A DNA stretch of 64,000 bases. Origin: Candidatus Thiodiazotropha endoloripes. Lineage in GTDB: Bacteria; Pseudomonadota; Gammaproteobacteria; Chromatiales; Chromatiaceae. Positions 36,850-46,665 of the stretch are shown in pieces; the stretch's first letter is position 1, and each line of letters begins with the position of its first letter. The translations under genes and the position numbers were made by a program. The stretch is from positions 124,001 to 188,000 of the forward strand of contig LVKA01000015.1 in NCBI GenBank assembly GCA_001709035.1, written 5' to 3'. The notes under the pieces were generated by a model, which saw only the letters and a program-made list of their open reading frames with translations, did no database searches and was not told the DNA's origin.

Positions 36850-37619
36850 TCAAACTCCAGGGAGAGTTCCCCGAGGGTGATTCGATCACCATTGCTAAGC
36901 TCAACCCCGCCTGCCTTGATCGGTTTCCCATTGATCATCGGTACATTGTCACCACCCACCTTCAGCAGGTAGTAACCATTGTGACGATGATTGATCAGGA
37001 TCAGGTCACCGCCCGGTTTTCCAACACTAAAAAAGGAGCGGTCAATCACCCGCTCCTCACCTCTATGTTCACCCTCAAGAAAACGGACTTTTGCTGTGCC
37101 ATTCTGTGCCGGGCTGCCGCTGGGGGCTGCTGATGGAGCGGCCGGCTTCAGCGCAGGTTTCACCGCCGATAAAGCTTCTGCTGCCACGTCATTATCATCA
37201 GCCACTGGTGTCGAGGAAAACGCCGGTTTGACCTGTTGTGCCGGTGAGGGAACAGGCTCTGCCGGAGTAGTCTGAACGGGTTTGATTACCACGGTGCGAT
37301 CCGGGTCTTCCTCTTCCATCTCATGATGAGGAAGTTGCGCAATATAACGCAGGTTGTACTTGCCGATTTCGATCAAGTCACCATGCTTGAGAAACCTTTT
37401 GGTAATTATTTCCCCATTCACACGGGTGCCATTGGTGCTGCCTTCATCCTCAATGGAGAAGCCACGAAAGACGCGTAGCAGAGTAGCGTGATGGCGACTG
37501 ACCGAGCGATCACCGAGACAGACATCACAGGTCGCATCCCGTCCGATCAACAATCGTTTATCAACAAGAGGAAACTCTTGTGGGGACTCATCGTCACTCA
37601 GAACTACGAGTTTTTCCAT
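36843..37619 (-). CDS. Protein with two FHA domains
   Basis: A 258-residue protein. The first FHA domain (about 15-90) is typical, with LLIGRDATCDVCLGDRSVSR, HHATL and STNGTRVNG. A Pro/Ala-rich linker (about 105-170) leads to a second, more divergent FHA-like domain (about 185-258) with FFSVGKPGGDLILINHRHNG and VPMINGKPI. FHA domains bind phosphothreonine peptides. The gene lies 34 nt after the PP2C phosphatase gene, in the same direction, a combination typical of Ser/Thr kinase signalling, but no kinase is here. The stop codon falls in a repeat end. Confidence 0.88.
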   Translation of the reverse strand: MEKLVVLSDDESPQEFPLVDKRLLIGRDATCDVCLGDRSVSRHHATLLRVFRGFSIEDEGSTNGTRVNGEIITKRFLKHGDLIEIGKYNLRYIAQLPHHEMEEEDPDRTVVIKPVQTTPAEPVPSPAQQVKPAFSSTPVADDNDVAAEALSAVKPALKPAAPSAAPSGSPAQNGTAKVRFLEGEHRGEERVIDRSFFSVGKPGGDLILINHRHNGYYLLKVGGDNVPMINGKPIKAGGVELSNGDRITLGELSLEFED

Positions 37620-37653
37620 ACATCATCTACCCAGGTATTCAATTATCACTTAT

Positions 37654-38415
37654 TCATTGTTCAGTGCTTAATTGTGGCCGCACGACAATCACTGAGATGT
37701 TATCGACGCCGCCACAGCGACAGGCGAAATCGACCAGTTCATTCACCTGCTGCTCAAGATCCAGATTTTTGTTTTCAAGGATACTTTGCATTTCATCATC
37801 CGTCACCATACCGGTCAGTCCATCTGAGCAGAATAGATAGAGGTCACCCTGCTCCACTTCCGATTCGCCAATATCCGACACAATCTCTGTTTGGGATCCC
37901 AGTGCTCTCGAAAGCACATTGGTGGGAACGCCAGCCATCATCGCCTCTTCCATATTGGCAAAATCACCCAGATTAATCATTTCCTGGATCAGTGTATGGT
38001 CTATCGTCAACTGCTCCAATCGACCCTGGCGTAACCTGTAAAGTCTTGAGTCACCAACATGGGCATAACGAATACTGTTTTGGTCGAACACACCCATCAC
38101 CAGGGTTGTTCCCATTCCTTGATACTCGGGCACTTGCTCAGCCAGTTCCAGAATGGCCTGATTGACTGTCTCGATCGACACGCGCATGGATGACCCATCC
38201 GGCATGGTCTCACGGGTCCTGCCTACGATCAGCTGGCTCGTCAGCAGATCGACAGCCAGCTCACTGGCCACTTCACCAGCATTGGCTCCCCCCATACCAT
38301 CAGCCAGAATCAGCACACCGAGATTCGGGTCACCGCCGATTGCGTCTTCATTTTGCTCTCGTACCATACCTTTATCGGTACGCATGGCCACTTCTATAAT
38401 CAAGCTCTCTCCCAA
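37654..38415 (-). CDS. PP2C-family Ser/Thr phosphatase (Stp1/PrpC type)
   Basis: A 253-residue phosphatase of the PPM family. Metal and phosphate motifs are REQNEDA near residue 20, LILADGMGGANAGEVAS near 35-52, YAHVGDSRLYR near 114, LFCSDGLTG near 192 and CGGVDNISVIVVR near the end. It removes phosphate from Ser/Thr residues in the cytoplasm. It is upstream of the FHA gene and likely counteracts a Hanks-type kinase elsewhere in the genome. Length is normal. Confidence 0.93.
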   Translation of the reverse strand: MGESLIIEVAMRTDKGMVREQNEDAIGGDPNLGVLILADGMGGANAGEVASELAVDLLTSQLIVGRTRETMPDGSSMRVSIETVNQAILELAEQVPEYQGMGTTLVMGVFDQNSIRYAHVGDSRLYRLRQGRLEQLTIDHTLIQEMINLGDFANMEEAMMAGVPTNVLSRALGSQTEIVSDIGESEVEQGDLYLFCSDGLTGMVTDDEMQSILENKNLDLEQQVNELVDFACRCGGVDNISVIVVRPQLSTEQ

Positions 38416-38616
38416 GTCCGCTTTTTTTGATTGAGATCAAAGATTGACGGATCTGCTGACGACCCCATCAAGATCTGTTCAAACATAAAGGACCAGCCCG
38501 GTAATCTCAACTGTGTAAATTACCAGACTAGTCCATTTTTTTCAGGTAGGGTTGGGGCGGATCAATTACCACATTGAATCAGGGGACTGAATTGATATCC
38601 CAGCAACCCGGTTCAG

Positions 38617-38887
38617 TTAGGGCCTGTTAACACTAATCCAATGCGCCCTGTTGCGCTTGAAAAAGCACCAATCAAGGCGCGAGAAGCGTGGTTTGGTTGT
38701 TCCAAATGAGCGACGAGCAACGCTGAGTGGCGCTTTTTCAGGCGCAACCCGAAGGGCTGGGTCTGTTTTTGCGCCCAGCGGCGTTATCATTCGCTCATTT
38801 GGAACAACCAAACTACGCTCATTCTGCCTTGCTGGACACAAAAACAGACCCAGCAGGGCGCATTGGATTAGTGTTAACAGGCCCTAA
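38617..38887. repeat. MITE-like element, 271 bp with 37-bp terminal inverted repeats
   Basis: The left end (38617-38653) begins TTAGGGCCTGTTAACACTAA and the right end (38851-38887) is its reverse complement with one mismatch in 37. Inside, GTTTGGTTGTTCCAAATGAG near 38690 pairs with its complement near 38793-38815, and CTGGGTCTGTTTTTG (38758) with CAAAAACAGACCCAG (38839), so the whole element folds on itself. No transposase is encoded. The ends start TTA...TAA, possibly a TTA or TA target duplication. A half copy lies at 1212-1338. Confidence 0.88.
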
Positions 38888-38935
38888 CAACAGGCACTCT
38901 GTATGAAGCTCCCCAATTGCATGCCAGATTGATCG

Positions 38936-39733
38936 TTACTGGCTCTCGGCTCCATTCCGACTGGCCAGTTCCATATCCAGCTCGTTCAAAATTGAACTCA
39001 TCTTTTTGGCCGGAATATAACCTGGGAGCATATCCCCGCTTTGCAGAAAAATCGCTGGCGTACCCGTCACACCCAGCAACTGGCCCAGTTGAAAGTGATT
39101 ACGAACCGGATTTTCACAGTTCTTGACTGGAATCTCTTCACCCGCCTTGGAGAGAGTCATCGCTTCGTTTCTGTCATCGGCACAGAGTACGGAAACAGCC
39201 TTCTGGAAGGATTCACTGCCGACGCCAGCCCTTGGGTACATCATATAACGTACCCGGATTCCCAGATCGTTATAGTCCTTCATCTCCTCATGGAGTTTTC
39301 GGCAATAACCGCAATCGATGTCAGTAAACACGGTAATGGTATGTTTGTACTCTTCGGGGGCAAATATAACCATGTTATCTTCACCAATCGACTCGATATA
39401 GACTGCCTTGGCCTTGGATATCTTGGGAGTGGTCAGGTCTTCCCGCTTTTCAATATTGAAGAGCTTGCCATTCAGCAGGTATTTACCATCCGAGGTGACG
39501 TAATAGAGCTGTGGTCCAACCATCACTTCATACAGGCCATCCACAGCACTGGGTGTAATACTGCTGATATCACCGCTTTTCAGTACTTTATTCATGCCAC
39601 TACGGACATTCTCAATTTCCGCGTCATGCTTGGACACTTCAGCATACAGGGTCGATACCATCAACAGAGCAGGCACCATGATCACAGCTTTCATAAAGCC
39701 GGGGAATGAATTGCCTTTGGTTATAAGTTTCAT
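38936..39733 (-). CDS. dsbC: Thiol:disulfide interchange protein DsbC
   Basis: A 265-residue periplasmic protein. A signal segment (VIMVPALLMVSTLYA) comes first, possibly with a later start at the Met 14. The dimerisation domain follows and then a thioredoxin fold with DIDCGYCRKLHEEM; the CGYC active site is at residues 141-144. The cis-Pro is in VTGTPAIFLQSGD. DsbC isomerises wrong disulfides. As in E. coli, it lies near xerD, here with a YajQ gene between them. Confidence 0.93.
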   Translation of the reverse strand: MKLITKGNSFPGFMKAVIMVPALLMVSTLYAEVSKHDAEIENVRSGMNKVLKSGDISSITPSAVDGLYEVMVGPQLYYVTSDGKYLLNGKLFNIEKREDLTTPKISKAKAVYIESIGEDNMVIFAPEEYKHTITVFTDIDCGYCRKLHEEMKDYNDLGIRVRYMMYPRAGVGSESFQKAVSVLCADDRNEAMTLSKAGEEIPVKNCENPVRNHFQLGQLLGVTGTPAIFLQSGDMLPGYIPAKKMSSILNELDMELASRNGAESQ

Positions 39734-39738
39734 TTTAA

Positions 39739-40221
39739 TTAATCCCGAAAATTCTGATATTGAAGCGGTAAACCATAATCTGATTCCCGCATGAGTGTGA
39801 TCACCTGCTGCAGATCATCCCGTTTTTTACCACTCACCCTGAGTTGGTCTCCCTGAATCTGAGCTTGGACTTTCAACTTGCTTGCCTTGATCTCTTTGAC
39901 CATTTTCTTGGCAATGTCCGTTTCGATTCCCTGCTTGATCACTACTGCCTGTCGTGCAGCATTCAGGCTGGTTTGGGGCTCCTTAATATCCATAGCAGCT
40001 ACATCAACACCCCGTTTGACCAGTTTCTGACGCAGAATATCCATCATCTGGTTCAGTTGGAACTCCTGTTCAGCCTTTAGGTTGATCTCGCTCTCGTTTT
40101 GCTCAAATTGAGCATCCACCCCTTTGAAATCAAACCGGGTACCGATCTCTCGATTTGCCTGGTCCACCGCATTGCGAACCTCCTGCAGATCAACCTCGGA
40201 AACGATATCGAATGATGGCAT
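39739..40221 (-). CDS. YajQ family nucleotide-binding protein
   Basis: A 160-residue protein which begins [20 protein letters not shown], the canonical YajQ start, so the ATG at 40221 is preferred over a longer frame reaching 40443. Two ferredoxin-like halves are seen, with [15 protein letters not shown] and [20 protein letters not shown]-like strands. Members bind nucleic acids or c-di-GMP (Xanthomonas XC_3703). The next gene, dsbC, starts 5 nt after its stop. Confidence 0.93.
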   Translation of the reverse strand: MPSFDIVSEVDLQEVRNAVDQANREIGTRFDFKGVDAQFEQNESEINLKAEQEFQLNQMMDILRQKLVKRGVDVAAMDIKEPQTSLNAARQAVVIKQGIETDIAKKMVKEIKASKLKVQAQIQGDQLRVSGKKRDDLQQVITLMRESDYGLPLQYQNFRD

Positions 40222-40509
40222 TAATGGAACCCTCTGTGTTGGCTGAATTGGCTGCGACTCTACCACATCCCTGGCGGTTGTTATCAACCTGGCGATCAAA
40301 TACTTTGCTCTGGTTCTGCAGTGACTTGTCTGGGTGTGATCGCTCAGCGCAGTCTCTAAAACATCAGACAGCAGGTTCTTATTGGTCTGCTCATCACACT
40401 GACAGGAATAGGTGCGCGCCCCACAGAGCATCTCGAATGACACATATTAAACCCTTACAATATCATGAGGTTATATCTACTTCTTAAAGCTTATCAAAAT
40501 GCAGCTTAA

Positions 40510-41415
40510 TCAACCCCTTGGATGGTGCCGGGCATGTAAGGTTTTCAATCTCTCCCGGGCAACATGGGTATAGATCTGGGTTGTGGATAGATCGCTGTGC
40601 CCCAGTAGCAGCTGCACCACCCGGAGGTCAGCACCATGATTGAGCAGATGGGTTGCGAACGCATGTCGCAGCGTGTGTGGAGAGACGGTGTCGCTTATTC
40701 CGGCGGTTGCGGCATGTTTTTTAATCCGATACCAGAAGGCCTGCCTGGTCATCCCCTTGCCGCGACGGGTAGGAAACAGATGAGCACAGACTCGAGCACC
40801 CAACAGAACCGTTCGTGCACCGCTGAGAAAACCTTCCAGCCAGCCTTGTGCCTCATCCCCAAGAGGAACCAGCCGCTCTTTGCCTCCTTTACCGGTGACA
40901 CGCAGTACACCCTGGGTCAAACTGACCTGCTCCGGTCGCAATTCAACCAATTCCGAAACCCTCAGTCCGGTTGCATAGAGCACCTCAAGCATGGCGCGAT
41001 CCCGCTCACCTTCCGGATCCTCAAGATCCGGGGCACCCAATAGTGCTTCCACCTCCGCTTCGGAGAGGGATTTCGGCAGTGGTCTCCCTAGTTTTGGCGC
41101 AGAGATACGCACACTGGGATCCGCTTCAATCCACCCTTCGCGCAGACAGTGTTGATAGAACTGGCGTAAGCAGGAGAGTAATCTGGCGCTGGAACGGGGC
41201 TTTACCCCCTGCTTACTCAAGCTTGCCAGATAGTATTGCAGATCCTCACGGCGGGCACTCAACAGGCCCCTGCGGTTTTGCTCCCGTAATGCAGCAGAGA
41301 TTTTTCGCAGATCCGATTGATAGGCCGACAAGGTATTCCGACTCAACCCCCGTTCCATCCAGAGTGCGTCCGCGAAAGCCTCAATTAACTTTTGATCCTC
41401 TTCTTCTCTACTCAC
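40510..41415 (-). CDS. xerD: Tyrosine recombinase XerD
   Basis: A 301-residue tyrosine recombinase. The catalytic residues are all present: Arg152 (TGLRVSEL), His247 and Arg250 (HTLRHAFATHLL), His273 (LGHSDLSTT) and Tyr282 (IYTHV). The N-terminal SAM-like domain fills residues 1-110. XerD with XerC resolves chromosome dimers at dif. Position upstream of dsbC fits chromosomal xerD rather than an integron or phage integrase. Confidence 0.94.
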   Translation of the reverse strand: MSREEEDQKLIEAFADALWMERGLSRNTLSAYQSDLRKISAALREQNRRGLLSARREDLQYYLASLSKQGVKPRSSARLLSCLRQFYQHCLREGWIEADPSVRISAPKLGRPLPKSLSEAEVEALLGAPDLEDPEGERDRAMLEVLYATGLRVSELVELRPEQVSLTQGVLRVTGKGGKERLVPLGDEAQGWLEGFLSGARTVLLGARVCAHLFPTRRGKGMTRQAFWYRIKKHAATAGISDTVSPHTLRHAFATHLLNHGADLRVVQLLLGHSDLSTTQIYTHVARERLKTLHARHHPRG

Positions 41416-41945
41416 GACTGAACTTCTGCAATCTGACCTCTGGTTGGCGCGCAGTTATTGCCAATAAATGCTTCCTCCGATTATGGCAGGTTATAGTTGA
41501 GAGCTAAATTCCATGGCGGTTTCACAGCGTGGATTGATCGGATACTCGAAATTCTTTTGCTCAGGGGAACCCAGGCACCAATCGAGGCAAAAAAACACTC
41601 AATTATTTCCACAGAACTTGTGGATAACTTTGTGGGTAAAGTCTCCAAATACGTCTGGAACCCTTGATCCTGCTGTACCCTTTTTAGATTGTGTAATTTC
41701 TATACAATTAATATATTTCTTTATTATTCATAATGTTACATCTCTTTTATAATAATTTTAATTAGATAATTTCATTAAACGGTCAAATGCTCGCTTCCCA
41801 GCAAAAAGGTGTGTATAAACAGTATTGACAGAAGCCAGCATAAGTGATCTATGGAATGGCACTTCAGGCGTAAGAAAGTTACAGCATTCAAGCCCCAACT
41901 AGCCTATGATAGCCCACCTTGAAATAGCCCTGTTATCGGTATGGT
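41416..41945. other. 530-bp gap between xerD and ycgN-type gene, with an AT-rich core
   Basis: No gene was seen. The middle (about 41600-41640) holds DnaA-box-like sequences, and 41690-41790 is extremely AT-rich. The region separates two divergent genes, so both promoters must lie here. Confidence 0.5.
41606..41639. promoter_or_regulatory. Cluster of DnaA-box-like sequences
   Basis: TGTGGATAA (41619-41627) is the reverse complement of the perfect DnaA box TTATCCACA. TGTGGGTAA (41631-41639) has one deviation. CCACA at 41609 makes an inverted pair with the first. Function unknown; this is not the usual oriC context. Confidence 0.45.
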
Positions 41946-42389
41946 ATGAGCGAGACAACTGAACCATTCTGGCGCACCAAATCCCTGGAGGCGCTCTCCC
42001 AGGAGGAGTGGGAATCGCTCTGCGACGGTTGCGCGAAGTGCTGCCTGCAAAAGCTGGAAGATGAAGAGACCCGGGAGATCTACTTCACCAACGTGGTCTG
42101 CGACCTGCTGGACCAGGAAGCCTGTCGCTGTACACATTATCAGGAGCGTTCCATCCTGGTACCCAACTGCATCACATTGCAACCGGAGGATCTGAAGGAT
42201 CCCTACTGGTTGCCACCAACTTGTGCCTACAGACTGATCGCCGAGGGCAAGGATTTACCTGCCTGGCACCCACTGCTGTGTAACGGGGAGAGTCGCCAGA
42301 TGAGGCTCGGTGGACACTCCATACATGGCAAGGTGGTGACAGAGTCAGAGGCGGATGACTGGGAACACCACCTGATCGATTGGATATGA
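41946..42389 (+). CDS. YcgN family cysteine-cluster protein (UPF0260)
   Basis: A 147-residue protein. Conserved cysteines are arranged as SLCDGCAKCCLQKLED near residues 26-36, then NVVCDLLDQEACRCTHY near 50-63 and CAYRL near 93, typical of YcgN/UPF0260. The pattern suggests a bound metal or iron-sulfur cluster, but the role is unknown. The DUF3549 gene starts on its stop codon with an ATGA overlap. Confidence 0.92.
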   Translation: MSETTEPFWRTKSLEALSQEEWESLCDGCAKCCLQKLEDEETREIYFTNVVCDLLDQEACRCTHYQERSILVPNCITLQPEDLKDPYWLPPTCAYRLIAEGKDLPAWHPLLCNGESRQMRLGGHSIHGKVVTESEADDWEHHLIDWI

Positions 42390-43450
42390 ACCAGATAGCA
42401 ACGCTGACTGAATTTCTCGAGTCTGGCGGTCTACAGCTTAACTATTACGACATGGGCCGGCGGGTAACACCGATCCAGAGAGACGTTTTTGTCAGTTTTG
42501 AACTGACCGACACTCCCTATCCCGCTCCGCTTCAGCAACAGGCCTGGTTTGCCCTGATTCTATCGGATCCGCAACAAAAGGAACTCGATCCGATGATCTG
42601 GTTCGTCCGCTTCCCGCTTGATGAGCAGGCGAAACTGCTGCAGGCGGCCCGAGACGACTTTCTGCATCGACTGATGGAAAACCTGGGGCAGAGCGCCGCG
42701 GGGAAACGGGAGGAGATGCAGGCGGCGATTCAGGACAATCCCTATCTGTTTCAGCCCAAGGAGGAGCGTCTAGCCATTTTCCACGCCCGTTTCACCGCCA
42801 GCCTGAACAGACCGGTCTCTCGCCATTATGAACACGCCAAAGCTTATTTCCAGGGCGAGCTGGGCTGGGATCAGTGGTCGTTTGTAGGATATCAGGGCAT
42901 TGCCGACCTGGCAGCCCGGATCGGTTCGGAGATCAGCGAGGACCAAATAGTCGCAGCCATAGCCGAGCTGCCTGCACCCCCCCTGGAAGCTCTCTGCCAC
43001 TGCCTGGAGAATGAGTTCACCTCAAAACCGATCACCCTGGCGCTGATCAAACGTGCACGTCAGACAATGAAACAACCGCAAGCGGATCTGAGAATCATCA
43101 GTTCGGTGATTCGCGGCATCTCACAATCAATTGCAGTTGAGCATCGTAACGAACTGATATTGAAAGCACTTGAGCATCCTATCTCCTCACACAGCGAACT
43201 GCTTGTGGCAATCTCCGGCCGTGCCTGGGAATGTTTGTCCGAGCAGCAGATCAGTGAGAAGTTTCTGCAGCGCCTGGCAGAGAATGAGGTGGGACAAGAG
43301 CTTTTCGATGGTGTGCTCAGTGACTTGCTCTACATGCCGAGCAGCCGTACCTGGCTGCAATCCAGCCTGCGCAATCCTCAGCGATCAGAACAATTGAACA
43401 GGGCCATCAGCCACTTTTTCGATAGCCTTCGCCAACCAGGCGCGGATTGA
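42386..43450 (+). CDS. DUF3549 family protein
   Basis: A 354-residue cytoplasmic protein of helical character. It begins MNQIATLTEFLESGGLQLNY followed by YDMGRRVTPI, the pattern of the DUF3549 family known from Pseudomonas and relatives. No catalytic motif is recognised. The ATG at 42386 overlaps the TGA of the YcgN gene as ATGA, so both are translated together. The convergent icd gene ends 44 nt away. Confidence 0.8.
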   Translation: MNQIATLTEFLESGGLQLNYYDMGRRVTPIQRDVFVSFELTDTPYPAPLQQQAWFALILSDPQQKELDPMIWFVRFPLDEQAKLLQAARDDFLHRLMENLGQSAAGKREEMQAAIQDNPYLFQPKEERLAIFHARFTASLNRPVSRHYEHAKAYFQGELGWDQWSFVGYQGIADLAARIGSEISEDQIVAAIAELPAPPLEALCHCLENEFTSKPITLALIKRARQTMKQPQADLRIISSVIRGISQSIAVEHRNELILKALEHPISSHSELLVAISGRAWECLSEQQISEKFLQRLAENEVGQELFDGVLSDLLYMPSSRTWLQSSLRNPQRSEQLNRAISHFFDSLRQPGAD

Positions 43451-43494
43451 GCTTTGCCAATGGCCCCCATCCCTGGAAGCCGACGATCGACGAG

Positions 43495-44751
43495 TTACAT
43501 GTTGGCGATCATGGCATCGCCGAAGGCGGAACAACTCAATTCCTGTGGATCATCCATCAGCCTGGCAAGATCATAGGTCACTGTCTTCGCCGAGATGGTG
43601 TCACCGAGACTGCTAATGATCATATCTGCCGCCTCGACCCAACCCAGATGACGCAGCATCATCTCGGCAGAGAGGATCAGCGATCCTGGGTTCACCTTGT
43701 CCAGACCGGCATATTTGGGGGCTGTACCGTGGGTCGCTTCGAACATTGCGACCGAATCAGAGAGATTGGCGCCAGGCGCAATCCCGATACCACCCACCTG
43801 AGCTGCCAGCGCATCGGAAATATAGTCACCATTCAGATTCAGGGTTGCAATCACACTGTATTCGGCAGGACGCAGCAGGATCTGCTGCAGAAACGCATCG
43901 GCAATCACATCCTTGACGATGATCTCGTTACCGGTCTTGGGGTTTTTGAAGGTACACCAGGGTCCACCATCCAGCTCGACAGCACCAAACTCCTCTTTGG
44001 CCAGCTCATAGCCCCAGTTTTTGAAGGCACCTTCGGTGAACTTCATGATGTTGCCTTTGTGCACCAGAGTCACAGAGTCCCGGTCATTATCAATCGCGTA
44101 CTGGATCGCCTTGCGAACCAGGCGTTGGGTGCCTTCGCTGGAGACAGGTTTCACCCCGATACCTGAGGTCTCAGGGAAGCGAATCTTACTGACCCCCATG
44201 GTATTCTGCAGATATTCGATCAGGGTTTTCACCTCTTCACTACCCGACTCCCACTCGATACCGGCATAGATATCCTCGGAGTTCTCACGGAAGATCACCA
44301 TGTTGGTCTTCTCAGGTTCTTTCAATGGGCTCGGCGTGCCATCGAAATAGCGTACCGGTCTGAGGCAGACATAGAGGTCGAGCTGCTGACGCAATGCCAC
44401 ATTGAGTGAGCGAATACCACCACCCACTGGTGTGGTCAGAGGACCTTTGATTGAAACCACATACTCTTTGACCGCATCCAGCGTCTCCTGGGGTAACCAG
44501 GTGTCGCCATCATAGACCCGGGTAGACTTCTCACCGGCATAGACCTCCATCCAGGAGATCTTCTTCTCACCACCATAGGATTTTTCCACAGCGGCATCGA
44601 TGACTTTACGCATCACAGGGGTGATATCCACGCCAATGCCGTCACCTTCGATATAGGGAATGATGGGATTGTTGGGAACACTCAACACCCCTTTTGCATC
44701 AACGGTTATCTTTTCACCCTCAGAAGGTATCTCAATCTTGTCATATGCCAT
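43495..44751 (-). CDS. icd: Isocitrate dehydrogenase, NADP-dependent
   Basis: A 418-residue enzyme of the E. coli Icd type. The substrate Ser lies in [27 protein letters not shown], where the SLN pattern includes the regulatory phosphorylatable Ser. [12 protein letters not shown] and the NADP-binding end [16 protein letters not shown] (Lys and Tyr marks of NADP use) are kept. The ATG at 44751, after AGGAA, gives the normal start [11 protein letters not shown]; an in-frame Met 14 codons earlier is less likely. It converts isocitrate to 2-oxoglutarate in the TCA cycle. Confidence 0.96.
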   Translation of the reverse strand: MAYDKIEIPSEGEKITVDAKGVLSVPNNPIIPYIEGDGIGVDITPVMRKVIDAAVEKSYGGEKKISWMEVYAGEKSTRVYDGDTWLPQETLDAVKEYVVSIKGPLTTPVGGGIRSLNVALRQQLDLYVCLRPVRYFDGTPSPLKEPEKTNMVIFRENSEDIYAGIEWESGSEEVKTLIEYLQNTMGVSKIRFPETSGIGVKPVSSEGTQRLVRKAIQYAIDNDRDSVTLVHKGNIMKFTEGAFKNWGYELAKEEFGAVELDGGPWCTFKNPKTGNEIIVKDVIADAFLQQILLRPAEYSVIATLNLNGDYISDALAAQVGGIGIAPGANLSDSVAMFEATHGTAPKYAGLDKVNPGSLILSAEMMLRHLGWVEAADMIISSLGDTISAKTVTYDLARLMDDPQELSCSAFGDAMIANM

Positions 44752-45177
44752 GAATATTTCCTGTAGATAGATAATTAACTGTGATACTTGCAAATAACCG
44801 GGACAGGCCCCCTATTCCCGTGTAGCGATCACAGGAAACTTCTTATTTTCGGCCATTTGAAAGGAATCTTGGCTGACATTGTAGCCATGTTTCGGGATAT
44901 GTTTATAGGTTGATTCAGCTCAGATCACAAGTACCAAACAGCCATAGTTCTTATAACAAAATCAAATAACCGGCATAACACATTAATTATAAATGACTTT
45001 TTTAAATACCCAGAAATACATTAGCCAATTGGTTGTCATGCGGAATCCCGCAAGCTGCATGTTTTTTTACTTGGCAGCAGCAGATTGGGCACGGGAGAAA
45101 CGGGAATCGGATGTTCCTCAGAGAATCCTTTAAGTGAATGGACCGGAACTTCCATTTTCCGGTCATCGTTGAACCGC
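44752..45177. other. Gap between phoD and icd
   Basis: No gene was seen in 426 bp. The left half should contain the icd promoter. The right end holds a small stem GACCGGA/TCCGGTC (about 45139-45162) downstream of the phoD stop, without a T-run; it may be a weak terminator. Confidence 0.4.
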
Positions 45178-46665
45178 CTACTGAGGCATCAGGGTATTAC
45201 GATAAACCTCGTTGCCATCGACGTCGATCACCGACAGAGTGAACTGACCCTGCTCATCGATCTCTGCAGCACCGAAATTCATCCACTGACGGGCCTCCTG
45301 ATAACTGCCTACATTGGAAGACTCGGGACCGTAGAAAAACAGACTCTCGGTACCCAGGGTTGTATCGAAGTCACGATTGGGAAACAGCCCGGCGTTCATC
45401 GGACCGGTTACCCCTTCATGCACATGGAAGTCGGGATCTTCAGCAAACGGGGTGTAACGGAAGATCTCGGCAAAGTGCACATCGGTGGTAATGAAGACAA
45501 TATTTCTCTCTCCCTGTTGATGCATAAACTTCAGCAGATCCCGCAGCTCCTGTTCAAACCCTCTGGGCTGATCGAAGTCGGCCCAGCCATCCCGTCCGTT
45601 TTCCACGGGAAATCCGGTCGGGATTGAGATCGGCACGCTGGAGACAATGACCTTCCAGGTTGCATCACTCTGTTTGATGGTCTGTTTGACCCAAGTGAGC
45701 TGCTCCCGACCCAACATGGTCTTGACCAGCACCTCATCGTCCGCTTCAAGATTGGCATCACGATACTGGCGATTATCCAGTACGATCAGCTCCAAATGCT
45801 GGCCCCAGCGGATATTGCGGTATAAACGACCCGGTGTACGCGAGGACTCGGCGATCGGATTGTAATCGAGGAAGGCCTGCAGACCCATTGGCAACAGATG
45901 CTCACCTGGCGTATAGGGAGCGGTATCCCGGGTATCGTGCAATGGACCGAAATCGTTGACCACCTCATGATCATCCCAGATGGCGACATAGGGCGTCTGG
46001 CGAAGCATCTCGTTGTAGTTCAGCTCTTCCCGGTTGTACTTCCAATGCGCCCAGTAGTTGTCCAGATCAGCCGATTGAATGAAATCCCCGGCAATCTGTT
46101 GATTGCCATAGCGTCCCACCGCTTCACACACCCCGTCGGCGTAGATCATGTCGCCCAGGCCGATGAAGAAGTCAGGCTTCAGATCGTTGACCGCGGCAAA
46201 GATTGGAAATCCTTCGTCCGCATCTCGACAGACATTCTGTCCGGCCACATCACCTCCCCAGGCAAAACTGACCTCCGCTTTACTGTTTGCCTTGGGTGCG
46301 GTTTTAAAATGTCCCGACTCAGAATTGTCATCATCGCGACTGCGTTTCGACTCTGTAAACCAGACTTTATACTCATAATCTTTATCGGCCTTCAGTCCGT
46401 TGAAAAGCACCTTACCGGTGTAGTCCCCACGGGCATCCACCTTGACGGTCTTCACTTTCTTACCCCGAACCGGACCGTCGATTTTGACATGCATGTAACC
46501 CTCACCGTCTGTACGTGACCAGATCACGGCAGAACGGCCAGTGACATCACCACTGGCCACACCATGGGTAACCGGCATCGCTTCATCACCACCGGCAGAA
46601 ACCGTCGTCGTAGCCGCCGCGCCAATGGCCAGCATCAGACTAAGCATGAGTGAGTTGTATTTCAT
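45178..46665 (-). CDS. phoD: PhoD-like alkaline phosphatase
   Basis: A 495-residue secreted phosphatase. A signal peptide (KYNSLMLSLMLAIGAAATTT-VSA) precedes a Fibronectin-like PhoD N-domain with VTHGVASGDVTGRSAVIWSR. The metallophosphatase core has GDMIYADG, VAIWDDHEVVNDFG, LDNRQYRD and TTDVHFAEIF. The ATG at 46665 with GGAGAG in front was chosen. The signal lacks a clear twin-arginine motif, although PhoD proteins usually use Tat. It hydrolyses phosphomonoesters or diesters outside the cytoplasm and belongs to a cluster of secreted phosphorus enzymes. Confidence 0.9.
   Translation of the reverse strand: MKYNSLMLSLMLAIGAAATTTVSAGGDEAMPVTHGVASGDVTGRSAVIWSRTDGEGYMHVKIDGPVRGKKVKTVKVDARGDYTGKVLFNGLKADKDYEYKVWFTESKRSRDDDNSESGHFKTAPKANSKAEVSFAWGGDVAGQNVCRDADEGFPIFAAVNDLKPDFFIGLGDMIYADGVCEAVGRYGNQQIAGDFIQSADLDNYWAHWKYNREELNYNEMLRQTPYVAIWDDHEVVNDFGPLHDTRDTAPYTPGEHLLPMGLQAFLDYNPIAESSRTPGRLYRNIRWGQHLELIVLDNRQYRDANLEADDEVLVKTMLGREQLTWVKQTIKQSDATWKVIVSSVPISIPTGFPVENGRDGWADFDQPRGFEQELRDLLKFMHQQGERNIVFITTDVHFAEIFRYTPFAEDPDFHVHEGVTGPMNAGLFPNRDFDTTLGTESLFFYGPESSNVGSYQEARQWMNFGAAEIDEQGQFTLSVIDVDGNEVYRNTLMPQ

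Noticed and set aside
39739-40443. Long N-terminal extension of the YajQ protein
   Set aside because: The first 74 residues are unlike YajQ, whose conserved start is [11 protein letters not shown] at 40221.
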